The notes: generated by a model from the letters alone, not told the origin. A stretch of 42,803 nucleotides of DNA from a virus (IMGVR_UViG_3300035670_000457:1-42803), one strand, 5' to 3'; positions 1 through 7,194 are shown, counted from the stretch's first letter. Numbers and translations are program-made.

Positions 1-1877
1 CCGGCGGCTTGTTCCACGGGCATCGGTTCTGGCGGGGGCGGGGGGAGGATATCGTAATCGTCGGGATCGTCATCGTAAGCGATTGTCGTGTCTTTAGCCA
101 TCTTTTCGGTGTTACCCATGAGAATCTGAGGGAAATAAGTGGCCATTACCCTTAACTTTTCTTCTTGTTTGAGCTGAGTAATGGAACTTTCCTGCTGGTA
201 AATGGACTCGCTTACCACTTTGACGTCGTAAACCCAGTCGTCGAGGTAATCTGAGGTGATGGAAATGAATTCGTAATCTTCTCCGCTCTTTTTCTTGTGG
301 TACTCTTCTTCAATATCGAGCTCGTCGGAGGTGGGAAGGTCTGAATTAGACTCGACCATCTTGATTCCAAGGGTCCCTTTTCTCGGTTCGGTCCCATTGA
401 CCGGGGAGAGTTCGGCATTTTCTACCATGAAAGATTGGAACTCGGCCCCCTTTTCTCCGATAGCTGAATCTACTTTAGGTTGGGTGTAGTAAACCAGAAT
501 GTTCATGATCCTAAGCTTAATCTTCTGGATCCAAAGGGAGGTGAGGAACATATATAAGATACCCTTAAGCTTCTTGGCGTTCTCGTTGGCAATCACCACT
601 TCTCTCGCGCTCACGCCCTTGCCCTGGACTCCCTGCTGGGCGGCATCGACTGAACTTAGGTCTAACCCCCGGCTGATCATTTCGAGCATCTGGAAGTCGG
701 AAGAGGAAACTCCCTTGATGGGCATTTCTCTCACTTGAGCGATATCTTGCACGTAAATCTTAGTATCGATGGTAGTGTTCTGATCCTCTAAGTCAAAGTC
801 ATCCTTGTTCACATTTCCAATTAAGAGGGCGGGGGCCATCGACTTATAGGTCTTGTCGAGAGCCATGTTATATAAACTGTTGATGACATCCTGCTCACCC
901 ATCAGAGAGTTGGGGAGAGAGTTGCCGTAGAAAAAGTCAAAGGCAAAGGGTTCAAAGACAGTCTTGGCGAAGGGATACCATTTCTTCTTTTTCCCGAGGA
1001 TGAGGGGTGAGTTGTGAAGCAGGACTCCGTTAGCTAAAATCATGAACTCGTCCTTCCCCTTGTTATAATACCTCACTATCTCAATCGGTTCGTCGTCCTT
1101 ATCCCGTTCCTGCCAGATAGTTTGGAACTCCCTGAAGAAAGAGTCGTTCTCGTTCTCATCGGTCAGTTGAGTAGAGGTTTTGACGAACTTAGATTTTTTA
1201 TATTTTCCAAATTCAGTGTTGAACTCATCGACTCCCATCCGTTCCACCCAACACAAGCTCGGTTGCTTCTGGATGTCATAAATGGACCAGTCTTTGATGA
1301 AGAAGTTTAAGAGAGGAACGGTGAAACTGACACAGCGGTTCTCGGTTTCAAGCTCCTGTTCTTCGGTCTCCACCTCTCCGGTTATGGGGTCATAACTCTT
1401 AATTACTTTTCTCGTCTCTTTGGACTTAAGATAGCCGTCATAAACGACGATGGTTCCCTTTTCGAGGCACTCCCAAGCCTCAAAGAAGATCTGTTCTTCC
1501 TTGTTGTCCTGGTCGTAACTGAACCTAACTAAATTCTTAATGACGTCGGCACGGTTGCGGTCTCTCTCTTGCTTGTCGTTTTGGGCCACAATCCTGATTT
1601 TGGGCACATCTAAAGCCACGGAGGCAAGAAGCGCCTTCGATTTGTTCCGAGTGACGGGGTGGAAGACGTTTGCCTGCCAGGTTTCCTTCCCCTGGGATTC
1701 CCTGGTCGGGACGTAACAATTGAGTCGAAGTTGGGAGTCGTCGATGTATTCTTTAAGGGTCCTGTCGTTGAAATACTTCCATCTCTGGCCCCGAAGATCT
1801 TTCATCTTGGAGTACTCCGAATAAACTCGACGTATAGTTTGCTTTTCCTTTTCCCCCGGGTTATAAAGATTTTCCAT
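1..1877 (-). CDS. Phage portal protein (partial, C-terminus beyond left edge)
   Basis: An open frame starts at the ATG at 1877 and runs 625 codons to the left edge without a stop, so the C-terminus is missing. The portal forms the dodecameric ring at the head vertex through which DNA is packaged and ejected. The N-terminal part is helical and charged. The middle contains a segment ending in YGNSLPNSLMGEQDVINSLY, which resembles podoviral (P22-like) portals in which conserved aromatic and glycine residues precede a long helix. The visible end is acidic and proline-rich (DDDPDDYDILPPPPPEP). It sits four bases after a small gene and downstream of the large terminase, the usual terminase-portal order. 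The assignment rests on context plus sequence character. I did not recognise an invariant motif, so the exact portal family is uncertain. Confidence 0.8.
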   Translation of the reverse strand, partial: MENLYNPGEKEKQTIRRVYSEYSKMKDLRGQRWKYFNDRTLKEYIDDSQLRLNCYVPTRESQGKETWQANVFHPVTRNKSKALLASVALDVPKIRIVAQNDKQERDRNRADVIKNLVRFSYDQDNKEEQIFFEAWECLEKGTIVVYDGYLKSKETRKVIKSYDPITGEVETEEQELETENRCVSFTVPLLNFFIKDWSIYDIQKQPSLCWVERMGVDEFNTEFGKYKKSKFVKTSTQLTDENENDSFFREFQTIWQERDKDDEPIEIVRYYNKGKDEFMILANGVLLHNSPLILGKKKKWYPFAKTVFEPFAFDFFYGNSLPNSLMGEQDVINSLYNMALDKTYKSMAPALLIGNVNKDDFDLEDQNTTIDTKIYVQDIAQVREMPIKGVSSSDFQMLEMISRGLDLSSVDAAQQGVQGKGVSAREVVIANENAKKLKGILYMFLTSLWIQKIKLRIMNILVYYTQPKVDSAIGEKGAEFQSFMVENAELSPVNGTEPRKGTLGIKMVESNSDLPTSDELDIEEEYHKKKSGEDYEFISITSDYLDDWVYDVKVVSESIYQQESSITQLKQEEKLRVMATYFPQILMGNTEKMAKDTTIAYDDDPDDYDILPPPPPEPMPVEQAA

Positions 1878-1880
1878 ATT

Positions 1881-2342
1881 TTACTTGGTAAATTTGAAAG
1901 ACTTGGCCTCCTCGAAAGAAATTTCTTTCACCGGGAATTTCTTGATCTGGTAAAGATCGGCCATATCAACCCCTTGTTTAATTGCTAAAAGGGCGGTGTT
2001 GGCTTCCGCCGCCTGATACCTTTTGACATCGATATTCCCCTTAGAATCGAGCACTTTTTTACCGTACCAGTTAATGACGTTCAGGGTATTATTTAAAAGA
2101 TTTTTGACGTTGACCTTGGCTCTCCAGGCCTGATGTTTCTCTTCATTCCGCTTGGCCCCCTCTACCTTCTCGATCTCCCAGCCAAAGCAGTAAACTTCCT
2201 TGATCCCATCGGTAGTGACGACAGGGCTCGCCCCCTCATACTTATCCCCTTTTCTCCACAAATAAATCGTCCAGGCATCGGCCACCAATTTCTTGGGCTT
2301 CTCTTTGAGTCTAATCGTGTCAGTGCGGAGAATATTAACCAT
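1881..2342 (-). CDS. Hypothetical protein between terminase and portal
   Basis: A 153-residue protein, lysine-rich with a central VNWYGKKVLDS-like segment and no membrane span, signal peptide or cysteine cluster. I do not recognise the family. It lies 7 bases after the large terminase stop and 3 bases before the portal start, so it is co-transcribed with the packaging genes. Position alone suggests a packaging or head-completion accessory factor. The start at 2342 has a weak purine stretch (AAGAAG) upstream and nothing better nearby. Confidence 0.7.
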   Translation of the reverse strand: MVNILRTDTIRLKEKPKKLVADAWTIYLWRKGDKYEGASPVVTTDGIKEVYCFGWEIEKVEGAKRNEEKHQAWRAKVNVKNLLNNTLNVINWYGKKVLDSKGNIDVKRYQAAEANTALLAIKQGVDMADLYQIKKFPVKEISFEEAKSFKFTK

Positions 2343-2349
2343 TGTCTTC

Positions 2350-3648
2350 TTAATAGTTAGTCATTTTTAAACGGATTCCAACTTCCTTTTTCCTTGAGTC
2401 TTTTTCCATCTTTCTCAGGCTATTGATGGGGACTCTTTCGGATAATCCCCAACAGGCGAGAGCGAGACTCATTACCCTGTCATCGTGGAGTCCCTCGGGG
2501 GTCTGCATCCGGACCTTCTTTCCGATTAGTTCATATTGCATCCCGCGGAGTTCATCCTTAAGTTCAGGGTCGTCGGGTATCTTAATCTTGTCCTGCTCAA
2601 ACATGATTTGCAGGTTATTTAAAAGCTGAGTCCGACTGGTTTCGTTAAAATGGAAAGGTTCGACTGAAATCTGCCTTTTTAAATCATCGATTATCGGGTC
2701 CCCTATCCCCGTCGAGTCTATAAAAGTCCGGGCCCGGTTCCAATACTTCACTTCCTTCACAATCATCTCTTTCTGCTCATTCCAATCAATCTTATTGAAA
2801 TGAATCTGCTTTACCAAATGGAAGGTGTGGAGATCTATCACACTTATCACGGTGAAATCTTGATACTTAGCCAGGTCGATCCCAATCTGATACCTCTTTC
2901 CCCTGACCAGCTTATCCTCCTCCCCCTTAGGCACATAAGTGTTCTCATCGATCCTTTTAAATACGGCACTGGCTCCATCGATGAACTTCACATAGTATTC
3001 CTGTTCAAAAAGGTCAATCGGCATTTCTCTGCGCTCCTGCTCCAAAACTTCCCTAGGGATCGCTTCAGTATCCTCCACCGTCAGAATCTGATACCACCAC
3101 TGCTCCCCCCCCTCCTTGGCAGTCTGGAGGATCTTCCATCCTTCGTTCATGCCCCGGGGGGTATAAACAAAAATGGCAAAGCCTCCATTTTCGGCTAAAA
3201 TCGGTCGGATGAAGTCCCAGACCTGAGCCTTCATGAGTGAATATTCCGAGAATACCACCCCCACCGGATTAGTCCCCACCAAGTTATCTATGGTATCTGC
3301 TCCCACTACCTGGAAGATACTTCCATTCTTCAGCTCTATTTTCATCTCGGTAATGTTGGGCTCCCCCTTGATCAGTTCAGGGGGGAAGTGGTCAAGGAAG
3401 CGAAATCCGTCGCGGTCGATGCCGTTCCACAGAATTTTTCGACCCTGGTTGAACGTTGGGAAGAAATAGTAGTATGTCCCCACCCGGTCTATCATCTTAC
3501 TTATCACTCCATTTAGTACTGTTTTATCCTTGCCGCTACGTCTATGCCATATACATACAAAGCGCCTAGCCTTGCTGCTCTGTAGGGCTGTTAGCAATGG
3601 TACTTGATATGTTCGTGGCTCGAAGCGATATGGTATCTTTATTGGCAT
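2350..3648 (-). CDS. terL: Terminase large subunit (TerL)
   Basis: The ATP-driven DNA packaging motor and headful nuclease, 432 residues, a normal family length. ATPase half: Walker A-like WHRRSGKDKT at residues 34-43, Walker B VVFSEY at 131-136 with the catalytic Glu, and the coupling motif TPRG at 163-166. Nuclease half (RNase H fold): acidic residues in IGIDLAKYQD (Asp258), FIDSTGIGDP (Asp311) and HDDRVMSLALA (Asp389/390). All key residues are present. The start codon lies inside the end of the small terminase gene (83-base overlap in another frame), and no Shine-Dalgarno precedes it, so translation may be coupled to the upstream gene. Confidence 0.95.
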   Translation of the reverse strand: MPIKIPYRFEPRTYQVPLLTALQSSKARRFVCIWHRRSGKDKTVLNGVISKMIDRVGTYYYFFPTFNQGRKILWNGIDRDGFRFLDHFPPELIKGEPNITEMKIELKNGSIFQVVGADTIDNLVGTNPVGVVFSEYSLMKAQVWDFIRPILAENGGFAIFVYTPRGMNEGWKILQTAKEGGEQWWYQILTVEDTEAIPREVLEQERREMPIDLFEQEYYVKFIDGASAVFKRIDENTYVPKGEEDKLVRGKRYQIGIDLAKYQDFTVISVIDLHTFHLVKQIHFNKIDWNEQKEMIVKEVKYWNRARTFIDSTGIGDPIIDDLKRQISVEPFHFNETSRTQLLNNLQIMFEQDKIKIPDDPELKDELRGMQYELIGKKVRMQTPEGLHDDRVMSLALACWGLSERVPINSLRKMEKDSRKKEVGIRLKMTNY

Positions 3649-3946
3649 TGTATATGACTTGATTGATGACTATATCTTCACCGTCTTTATTGGTTAGGGC
3701 GTTAGATTGGACGGGCTTGCCGAAAACTTGCTCTAAAAGGAACTTGAGCATCGCTTTATCGCCTCGTCTAGCTTGGTCTTTAGCCATTTTGATAAATTCC
3801 CGGAGCTCTTTTCTTTTAAAGTGATCCTTGATGTTAAATTTCGAGCCTTTCGTCGTTCCTTTGGGGCGTCCAGGTTTGGCTCTTTCTTGGCTTGTATAAG
3901 GTATAATATCCATAAACTTTGATACAAAAGTCGTCCAAAACATCAC
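3566..3946 (-). CDS. terS: Terminase small subunit-like protein
   Basis: A 126-residue protein directly upstream of TerL and overlapping it. The N-terminus has a PGRPKGTTKGS basic stretch typical of DNA-contacting tails in small terminases and regulators. A charged helical region follows (HFKRKELREFIKMAKDQARRGDKAMLKFLL), then a loose C-terminal tail. Small terminases recognise the packaging site and load TerL. Size, order and the GRPKG start support the call, but I cannot point to a defined helix-turn-helix. The start at 3946 follows AAGGGG about nine bases upstream; an internal Met (MDIIPYTS) is an alternative. Confidence 0.75.
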   Translation of the reverse strand: MMFWTTFVSKFMDIIPYTSQERAKPGRPKGTTKGSKFNIKDHFKRKELREFIKMAKDQARRGDKAMLKFLLEQVFGKPVQSNALTNKDGEDIVINQVIYNANKDTISLRATNISSTIANSPTEQQG

Positions 3947-3969
3947 TTTTTCCCCTTATAATTTCCCCT

Positions 3970-4038
3970 ATATGGTGATATGGTGTTTTTATTTATTGTA
4001 TATCCGTAATGTTTTAGGAAACCTAAAATCCATTTTTT
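3970..4038. other. Perfect hairpin and short direct repeat upstream of terS
   Basis: In the gap upstream of the small terminase, TTTTAGG at 4012-4018 and CCTAAAA at 4022-4028 form a perfect 7-bp stem with an AAA loop. On the plus strand a T6 run follows at 4033-4038. A tandem ATATGGTG repeat lies near 3970-3986. The element could be a weak plus-strand terminator or a binding site controlling the packaging genes. Only the sequence symmetry is certain. Confidence 0.4.
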
Positions 4039-4109
4039 AATCCAATAAACAGGCGGGCAAAATGAATAGATTCGATCCTATTTCGTAATTTCCGGCGTCC
4101 TTTATATAA

Positions 4110-4217
4110 TTATTTCGTACACTTTTTTACCATTCCCATATTGATTGTCTTCCGCTTGGGATATTGGATCGGCTTTTTTTTAATCCGGGCCGGTTTTTTA
4201 TTCTTGGGATTGCGCAT
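4110..4217 (-). CDS. Small very basic peptide (35 aa), putative
   Basis: A 35-residue frame whose sequence is dominated by Lys, Arg and Pro (MRNPKNKKPARIKKKPIQYP at the start). It begins 13 bases after the stop of a small membrane ORF and is codirectional with the packaging genes. The upstream stretch is A-rich with no strong Shine-Dalgarno. No family is recognised. A short nucleic-acid-binding peptide is possible, but at this length the frame could be chance. Confidence 0.35.
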   Translation of the reverse strand: MRNPKNKKPARIKKKPIQYPKRKTINMGMVKKCTK

Positions 4218-4230
4218 AATCTTTTTTCTT

Positions 4231-4320
4231 TTAATCAGCCAGGCGGGAAATTTCGAATAGGAACAAATAAACTACTAAAAAAATAATCGTAATTGTAATT
4301 AAAAAAGATAAAAATTGCAT
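4231..4320 (-). CDS. Small single-span membrane peptide (29 aa), putative
   Basis: A 29-residue frame starting 18 bases downstream of a consensus -10 box on the minus strand. Almost the whole peptide is one hydrophobic segment (MQFLSFLITITIIFLVVYLF) ending in a charged tail. It would be the first gene of the leftward transcript. No Shine-Dalgarno is visible and no family is known. The placement just after a strong promoter raises the odds that it is real. Confidence 0.4.
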   Translation of the reverse strand: MQFLSFLITITIIFLVVYLFLFEISRLAD

Positions 4321-4337
4321 ACCGTTTTGTTATCCCT

Positions 4338-4366
4338 ATTATATCACAATTTTTGGCTTGAGTCAA
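4338..4366 (-). promoter_or_regulatory. Leftward sigma-70 promoter for the packaging genes
   Basis: On the minus strand TTGACT (4366-4361) and a perfect TATAAT (4343-4338) are separated by 17 bases. It points toward the terminase and portal genes. Its -35 box lies within the palindrome at 4356-4368, so it looks repressible. Confidence 0.75.
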
Positions 4367-4368
4367 GC
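4356..4368. promoter_or_regulatory. Palindromic operator candidate over the leftward -35 box
   Basis: GCTTGAGTCAAGC is a perfect 6-bp inverted repeat around a central base and covers the leftward -35 hexamer. The half-site GGCTTGA recurs at 4404-4410, overlapping the rightward -35 box, so one dimeric repressor could touch both promoters. The winged-helix protein at 6970 is a candidate ligand, but this is not shown. Confidence 0.45.
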
Positions 4369-4406
4369 AAATTTCAGGGTTTTAGGGGCTGTGGATAACT
4401 CAAGGC

Positions 4407-4434
4407 TTGACATATTTTATGGATCTGCTACAAT
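4407..4434 (+). promoter_or_regulatory. Rightward sigma-70 promoter for the early genes
   Basis: Perfect TTGACA (4407-4412), a 16-base spacer and TACAAT (4429-4434). It points into the structured RNA and the plus-strand early genes. It stands back to back with the leftward promoter, forming the main transcription divide of the window. Confidence 0.8.
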
Positions 4435-4464
4435 AGTAATTGATAATATAATAATTGTCAAATA

Positions 4465-4585
4465 ACAAGATGAATCGCATAAAACTAAAACATCTCATAT
4501 TGGCTGGTGGTGCAAGGCATTGCCAAGCACGGAAAGGTTTTATGCGAACCTATCTTGTCGCCAGCCAATAGAAGATGTTTTTTTT
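4465..4585 (+). ncRNA. Structured RNA with two crossing long helices and a U-tract
   Basis: It begins about 30 bases after the rightward promoter. Helix A pairs ACAAGAT (4465-4471) with ATCTTGT (4552-4558) and CGCATAAAAC (4476-4485) with GTTTTATGCG (4537-4546). Helix B pairs AAAACATCT (4487-4495) with AGATGTTTT (4573-4581) and TATTGGCTGG (4498-4507) with CCAGCCAATA (4561-4570). The order A, B, A', B' is that of a pseudoknot. A small hairpin (GTGC 4510-4513 with GCAC 4527-4530, inner GGC/GCC) fills the middle, and a T-rich tract follows helix B. The RNA may be a discrete small RNA, an attenuator whose two helices alternate, or a two-helix knot. No protein frame is convincing here. I do not recognise an Rfam class. 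Confidence 0.65.
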
Positions 4586-4832
4586 ATTTTGCAAAACACG
4601 CTCCGGAAAAATTAAAGTTTTGATTTTTTGAGAGCTTCTTTTGCTCATAATGGCCAATTACCCCATTCATTATGAGATTATCCTTACACTAGAGCCTAAA
4701 TATTGATTGATTGTTGCCTACTCTGGAAGGTTATGCTCCAGAGTGCAAACACCATTCAGGCTCAAGGGAAGAATAACAAGAGGGGGTAATAGTTAACTAG
4801 TATACTGTATCAATAAAAAAGGCTTATATAAT
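4586..4832 (+). other. Non-coding leader with further hairpins
   Basis: No gene is seen between the structured RNA and the next CDS. Stems visible: CTCATAATG (4644-4652) with CATTATGAG (4668-4676); CTCTGGA (4721-4727) with TCCAGAG (4737-4743, 9-base loop), enclosed by GAGCCT (4692-4697) with AGGCTC (4758-4763). A TATAAT-like box lies just before the next start codon, without a good -35. This may be a second structured RNA or a leader acting on the gene at 4833. Confidence 0.45.
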
Positions 4833-5063
4833 ATGATAATTTCAAATGAAAAATTATTGGAAAAATACAAAGTATACAAAGCTAGTCAGGATCACGAGCG
4901 ACGATCTTTTTTGGCTAAAAAGCCTAAAAGGAAGGCAAAGCCTGGCCAAAAAGCTCGAAAACGTAATAAAAAAATACAGATCATCAAATACTATAAGTCC
5001 AAGCTCCATAAAGAGATCACCCGGCAAAATGACCACATTCGAGAATTAAACAGGATCAGCTAG
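4833..5063 (+). CDS. Small highly basic protein, hypothetical
   Basis: A 76-residue protein with about one third Lys/Arg. A central cluster (AKKPKRKAKPGQKARKRNKK) is flanked by helices, suggesting nucleic-acid binding. It has no cysteines or membrane span. It is the first protein gene of the rightward transcript. AAAAGG stands about 12 bases before the ATG, a weak Shine-Dalgarno. An overlapping frame from 4846 is probably a shadow. Early phage genes of this size often take over host functions, but no family is recognised. Confidence 0.5.
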   Translation: MIISNEKLLEKYKVYKASQDHERRSFLAKKPKRKAKPGQKARKRNKKIQIIKYYKSKLHKEITRQNDHIRELNRIS

Positions 5064-5244
5064 TTTTATTTTGTTTTATAATATGATAAAATAAAAGTGA
5101 AATAAAATAGATTATAGATTGTAGTACATAGTATAAAGTACAAATTCCCGGATAATTGAACCAATAACTCAATTATTGACCGCCCACCGGGTGGCGCTAA
5201 AAATAGACATTTTTGATAAATAAACTAGGAAGCGAGGTGATATT
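5064..5244 (+). other. AT-rich intergenic region with a hairpin
   Basis: No gene is seen. ATAATTGA (5152-5159) pairs with TCAATTAT (5169-5176), overlapping an alternative CAATAA/TTATTG stem, and a small GC-rich hairpin (CCAC/GTGG) follows around 5184-5194. The end of the region carries the strong Shine-Dalgarno GAGGTGAT of the next gene. Confidence 0.35.
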
Positions 5245-5358
5245 ATGACAAAAACAGAACTAAAAAGAGAACTCGGACGCTTGATGTTATTATGCGCCAT
5301 TCTCAAAGTTAAAACAGTAGCCGATTACCTGGCGATCAGCTGGGAGGCTAAAAAGTAA
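5245..5358 (+). CDS. Microprotein (37 aa) with strong ribosome binding site
   Basis: A 37-residue frame preceded by GAGGTGAT at ideal spacing, one of the best ribosome binding sites in the early region, which makes it credible despite its length. The sequence is helical, with a basic N-terminus (MTKTELKRELGRL), a hydrophobic middle and an AISWEAKK end. The pattern KTVADYLAIS resembles half of a helix-turn-helix, but the protein is too short to assign. It is followed 28 bases later by a zinc-ribbon gene. Confidence 0.5.
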   Translation: MTKTELKRELGRLMLLCAILKVKTVADYLAISWEAKK

Positions 5359-5386
5359 ATTTTAAACAATATAAAAAAATAAACTT

Positions 5387-5566
5387 ATGAAAAATGATTA
5401 TAAGGCTGGCGACATTTGCCAGGAGTGTAAAAAAGAAGTTTTGACCGACGGCCGGTGCGATTGGTGCGCGTTTGCCGAATTCGAGGCCCGGCAATTCCAA
5501 GCCGAATTGGAAAGGGAAGACCCGGACTTTAGCGACTTTTATGCTAACGGGGAAATGTACATATAG
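5387..5566 (+). CDS. Small zinc-ribbon protein (59 aa)
   Basis: A 59-residue protein with two CxxC knuckles, CQEC at residues 11-14 and CDWC at 24-27, nine residues apart, as in a compact zinc ribbon. An acidic helical tail follows (FQAELEREDPDFSDF). Such proteins bind nucleic acid or partner proteins; the partner here is unknown. It lies between two early microprotein genes. The leader is A-rich without a Shine-Dalgarno, unlike its neighbour at 5245. GC-rich codons (GCC, CGG, GAC) set it apart from the AT-rich surroundings. Confidence 0.6.
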   Translation: MKNDYKAGDICQECKKEVLTDGRCDWCAFAEFEARQFQAELEREDPDFSDFYANGEMYI

Positions 5567-5578
5567 TTATTCGCTCGG

Positions 5579-5600
5579 GGCTTGCTAGGGGAAGCAAGCC
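5579..5600 (+). other. Intergenic hairpin
   Basis: GGCTTGCT (5579-5586) pairs perfectly with AGCAAGCC (5593-5600) around a 6-base loop. No T-run follows, so it is not a classical terminator. An mRNA-stabilising or processing hairpin between early genes is possible. Confidence 0.45.
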
Positions 5601-5664
5601 TGAAGCGGACCGCTAAAAAATAAACTTTAAACTGGCGTGATCCGTAGCCGTGTACCTTAAAAAT

Positions 5665-6033
5665 ATGGAAAATAATGATTATGCTTTTCAGCAAGCAATA
5701 AATCAATATGACTCCATTAAAGAGAATATTGAAAACTTGCGAAAAGCTAACAAAAAAGGGAATGATGAGGAAATAGAATCAATCCAGCAAACAATCCAAG
5801 AAGACCCTATAGAGGTTGGTATAATTCGCCAGTATTTTATTTTGTTGTGTACTGGTGGCCCAGCCGTTCGAATGATTGGAGAGCTTGACGAATATGGAGA
5901 GCCAGAAACGGCTAGACTCCAATATCAAGACTGGGGAACGCCCTGGACTGATTATCCAAATGCCGGAGATATGGAGGAAATTATGCTGGAATATGCTAGG
6001 CAATTCTATTTTGGAGAGGAGGGGTTAAAATGA
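5665..6033 (+). CDS. Conserved-looking phage protein, unknown function
   Basis: A 122-residue acidic protein. The N-terminal half is helical (residues 1-50). The C-terminal half holds a distinctive block, TGGPAVRMIGELDEYGEPET then QYQDWGTPW, of a kind I associate with small uncharacterised phage proteins of no assigned function. I chose the ATG at 5665; an in-frame GTG at 5650 would add five residues. Its stop overlaps the next start by 4 bases (ATGA type), so the two genes are translationally coupled. No catalytic motif is recognised. Confidence 0.7.
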   Translation: MENNDYAFQQAINQYDSIKENIENLRKANKKGNDEEIESIQQTIQEDPIEVGIIRQYFILLCTGGPAVRMIGELDEYGEPETARLQYQDWGTPWTDYPNAGDMEEIMLEYARQFYFGEEGLK

Positions 6034-6524
6034 AAAAAATAACAATCGAGGTTTATACTTTCGACGAGTTATCCGACGAGGCTAAAGAAAAAGCAAGAGA
6101 ATGGTATCGGGAAGGGATTGACTATCCGTTTTTAGAAGAGTTTATGAATGAATTTATCTACGACAAGCTAACAGAAGCCGGATATATGGTGGATGACTTG
6201 AAAGTCTTATATTCCTTGACTTATTCGCAAGGCGATGGAGTTAGCTTCACCGCTAAATTGACGAAAGGATTGGAAACGTACCAAGTCAATCGATCGGGGC
6301 ATTATGTTCACGAACGGACAATGGACGTTTATCACGAAACGGAAGACGGGGAGGAAACGGAAGAGCCGGAAGTACTGGAGGAAATGCGGAAAATTGCTAA
6401 AGAAGCGGAAAAAGCGGGATATAAGTACATCGAATATGAAGAGAGCAACGAGGCGGTTGACGAAACGATCAGGGCTAACGAGTATCCGTTCACCAAAAAC
6501 GGGGAAAGGAGGGTAATTCTATGA
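6030..6524 (+). CDS. Phage protein of a YSQGDG-containing family
   Basis: A 164-residue acidic protein starting with a motif seen in uncharacterised phage proteins: YTFDELSDEAKEKAREWYRE (residues 9-28), then a YSQGDGVSF block around 68-76. The two blocks are separated by a helical stretch. Function is unknown. It has a strong Shine-Dalgarno (GAGGAGGGG) inside the end of the preceding gene and overlaps the next gene by 4 bases, forming a coupled three-gene unit 5665-6790. The tail (after about residue 110) is very acidic and may be flexible. Confidence 0.7.
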   Translation: MKKITIEVYTFDELSDEAKEKAREWYREGIDYPFLEEFMNEFIYDKLTEAGYMVDDLKVLYSLTYSQGDGVSFTAKLTKGLETYQVNRSGHYVHERTMDVYHETEDGEETEEPEVLEEMRKIAKEAEKAGYKYIEYEESNEAVDETIRANEYPFTKNGERRVIL

Positions 6525-6790
6525 AACTCTATGCAACAATAACGGACAGCAAGGGCAAAAAGGACGGCCGGGGAGATAATGATTACCTGGAAATAATGCT
6601 AACCGAAGGGAATGAAAACAGGTTTTTGGTCTCATTTGACGGAAAAAAAATATTGGTGATCAATTACTCCAATGGCGAAAAGACGTATTTAGAGCAAGCT
6701 ATTAAGCAAAAAGGCAAATACATTTGCGAATGGTGCAAAAACGGCGAGCATTTAGAATGCGAATCCGATATGTGCCAATGCAAACACTAA
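6521..6790 (+). CDS. Small protein with C-terminal cysteine cluster
   Basis: An 89-residue protein: a beta-rich N-terminal part with a GRGDNDYLEIMLTEG segment, then a C-terminal metal-binding-like cluster CEWC, C, C, C, H in the last 20 residues. It is the last gene of the coupled unit, with a strong AAAGGAGGG ribosome site, and is followed directly by a terminator. A zinc-binding regulatory or DNA-associated role is possible. No family is recognised. Confidence 0.65.
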   Translation: MKLYATITDSKGKKDGRGDNDYLEIMLTEGNENRFLVSFDGKKILVINYSNGEKTYLEQAIKQKGKYICEWCKNGEHLECESDMCQCKH

Positions 6791-6803
6791 AAGCCAAAAA
6801 GCG

Positions 6804-6842
6804 AAAAGGCAACACGTATTACACGGGCGGGTTGCTTTTTTT
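6804..6842 (+). terminator. Rho-independent terminator after the first early unit
   Basis: AAAAGGCAAC (6804-6813) pairs with GTTGCTTTTT (6831-6840), including one G-T pair, around a 17-base loop, with a T-run reaching 6842. It ends the first early transcript just before a new promoter. Confidence 0.75.
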
Positions 6843-6871
6843 GTTGGAAATATGATCCGATGTATAAAAAC

Positions 6872-6900
6872 TTGACAACTAACAAATTTTGATATAAGAT
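6872..6900 (+). promoter_or_regulatory. Second rightward promoter
   Basis: Perfect TTGACA at 6872-6877 with either TATAAG (6893-6898, 15-base spacer) or TAAGAT (6895-6900, 17-base spacer). It follows a terminator and precedes a winged-helix regulator, so it likely starts a second early transcript. Confidence 0.65.
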
Positions 6901-6969
6901 AAACTTGGGATTGGATAAAAGACCAAGGCGGATTCAAATTTTTTTTAAATAAATCTTAAGGTAAAAATT

Positions 6970-7194
6970 ATGGTGTTTGTCAACAAAGTAGATGAACGGG
7001 ATATGTACCAATTCATCCTAGAGTTTAAACTCAAATATAAACAACTGCCGTCCATCGGTTTTTTAACCGGGTATTACAAAGTGAACAAGTACACAATTTA
7101 TCGCAAAATGGAAAAGCTCGAAGCCGAAGGGAAGATCACCCGGACCAAGAATGGAGCGGGAGGAATCAAAAAAAATGGTTATGAGCTAACTTAA
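6970..7194 (+). CDS. Winged helix-turn-helix regulator, LexA DNA-binding-domain-like
   Basis: A 74-residue single-domain protein. The pattern FILEFKLKYKQLPSIGFLTG then NKYTIYRKMEKLEAEGKITR follows the layout of the LexA N-terminal domain: helix, turn with Pro before the recognition helix, then wing. It lacks the peptidase half of LexA, so it would not self-cleave. It is probably a transcription regulator of the phage, and is the first gene after its own promoter. AAGG about 10 bases upstream of the ATG serves as a weak ribosome site. Its operator is unknown; the palindrome at 4356 is a candidate. Confidence 0.65.
   Translation: MVFVNKVDERDMYQFILEFKLKYKQLPSIGFLTGYYKVNKYTIYRKMEKLEAEGKITRTKNGAGGIKKNGYELT

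Noticed and set aside
4441-4800. tRNA or tmRNA gene in the early leader
   Set aside because: No cloverleaf, T-loop GTTC sequence or CCA end was found; the pairing pattern differs.
4846-5049. Overlapping 67-residue frame inside the basic protein gene at 4833
   Set aside because: It is the shifted reading of the same lysine-rich DNA, with no ribosome site of its own.
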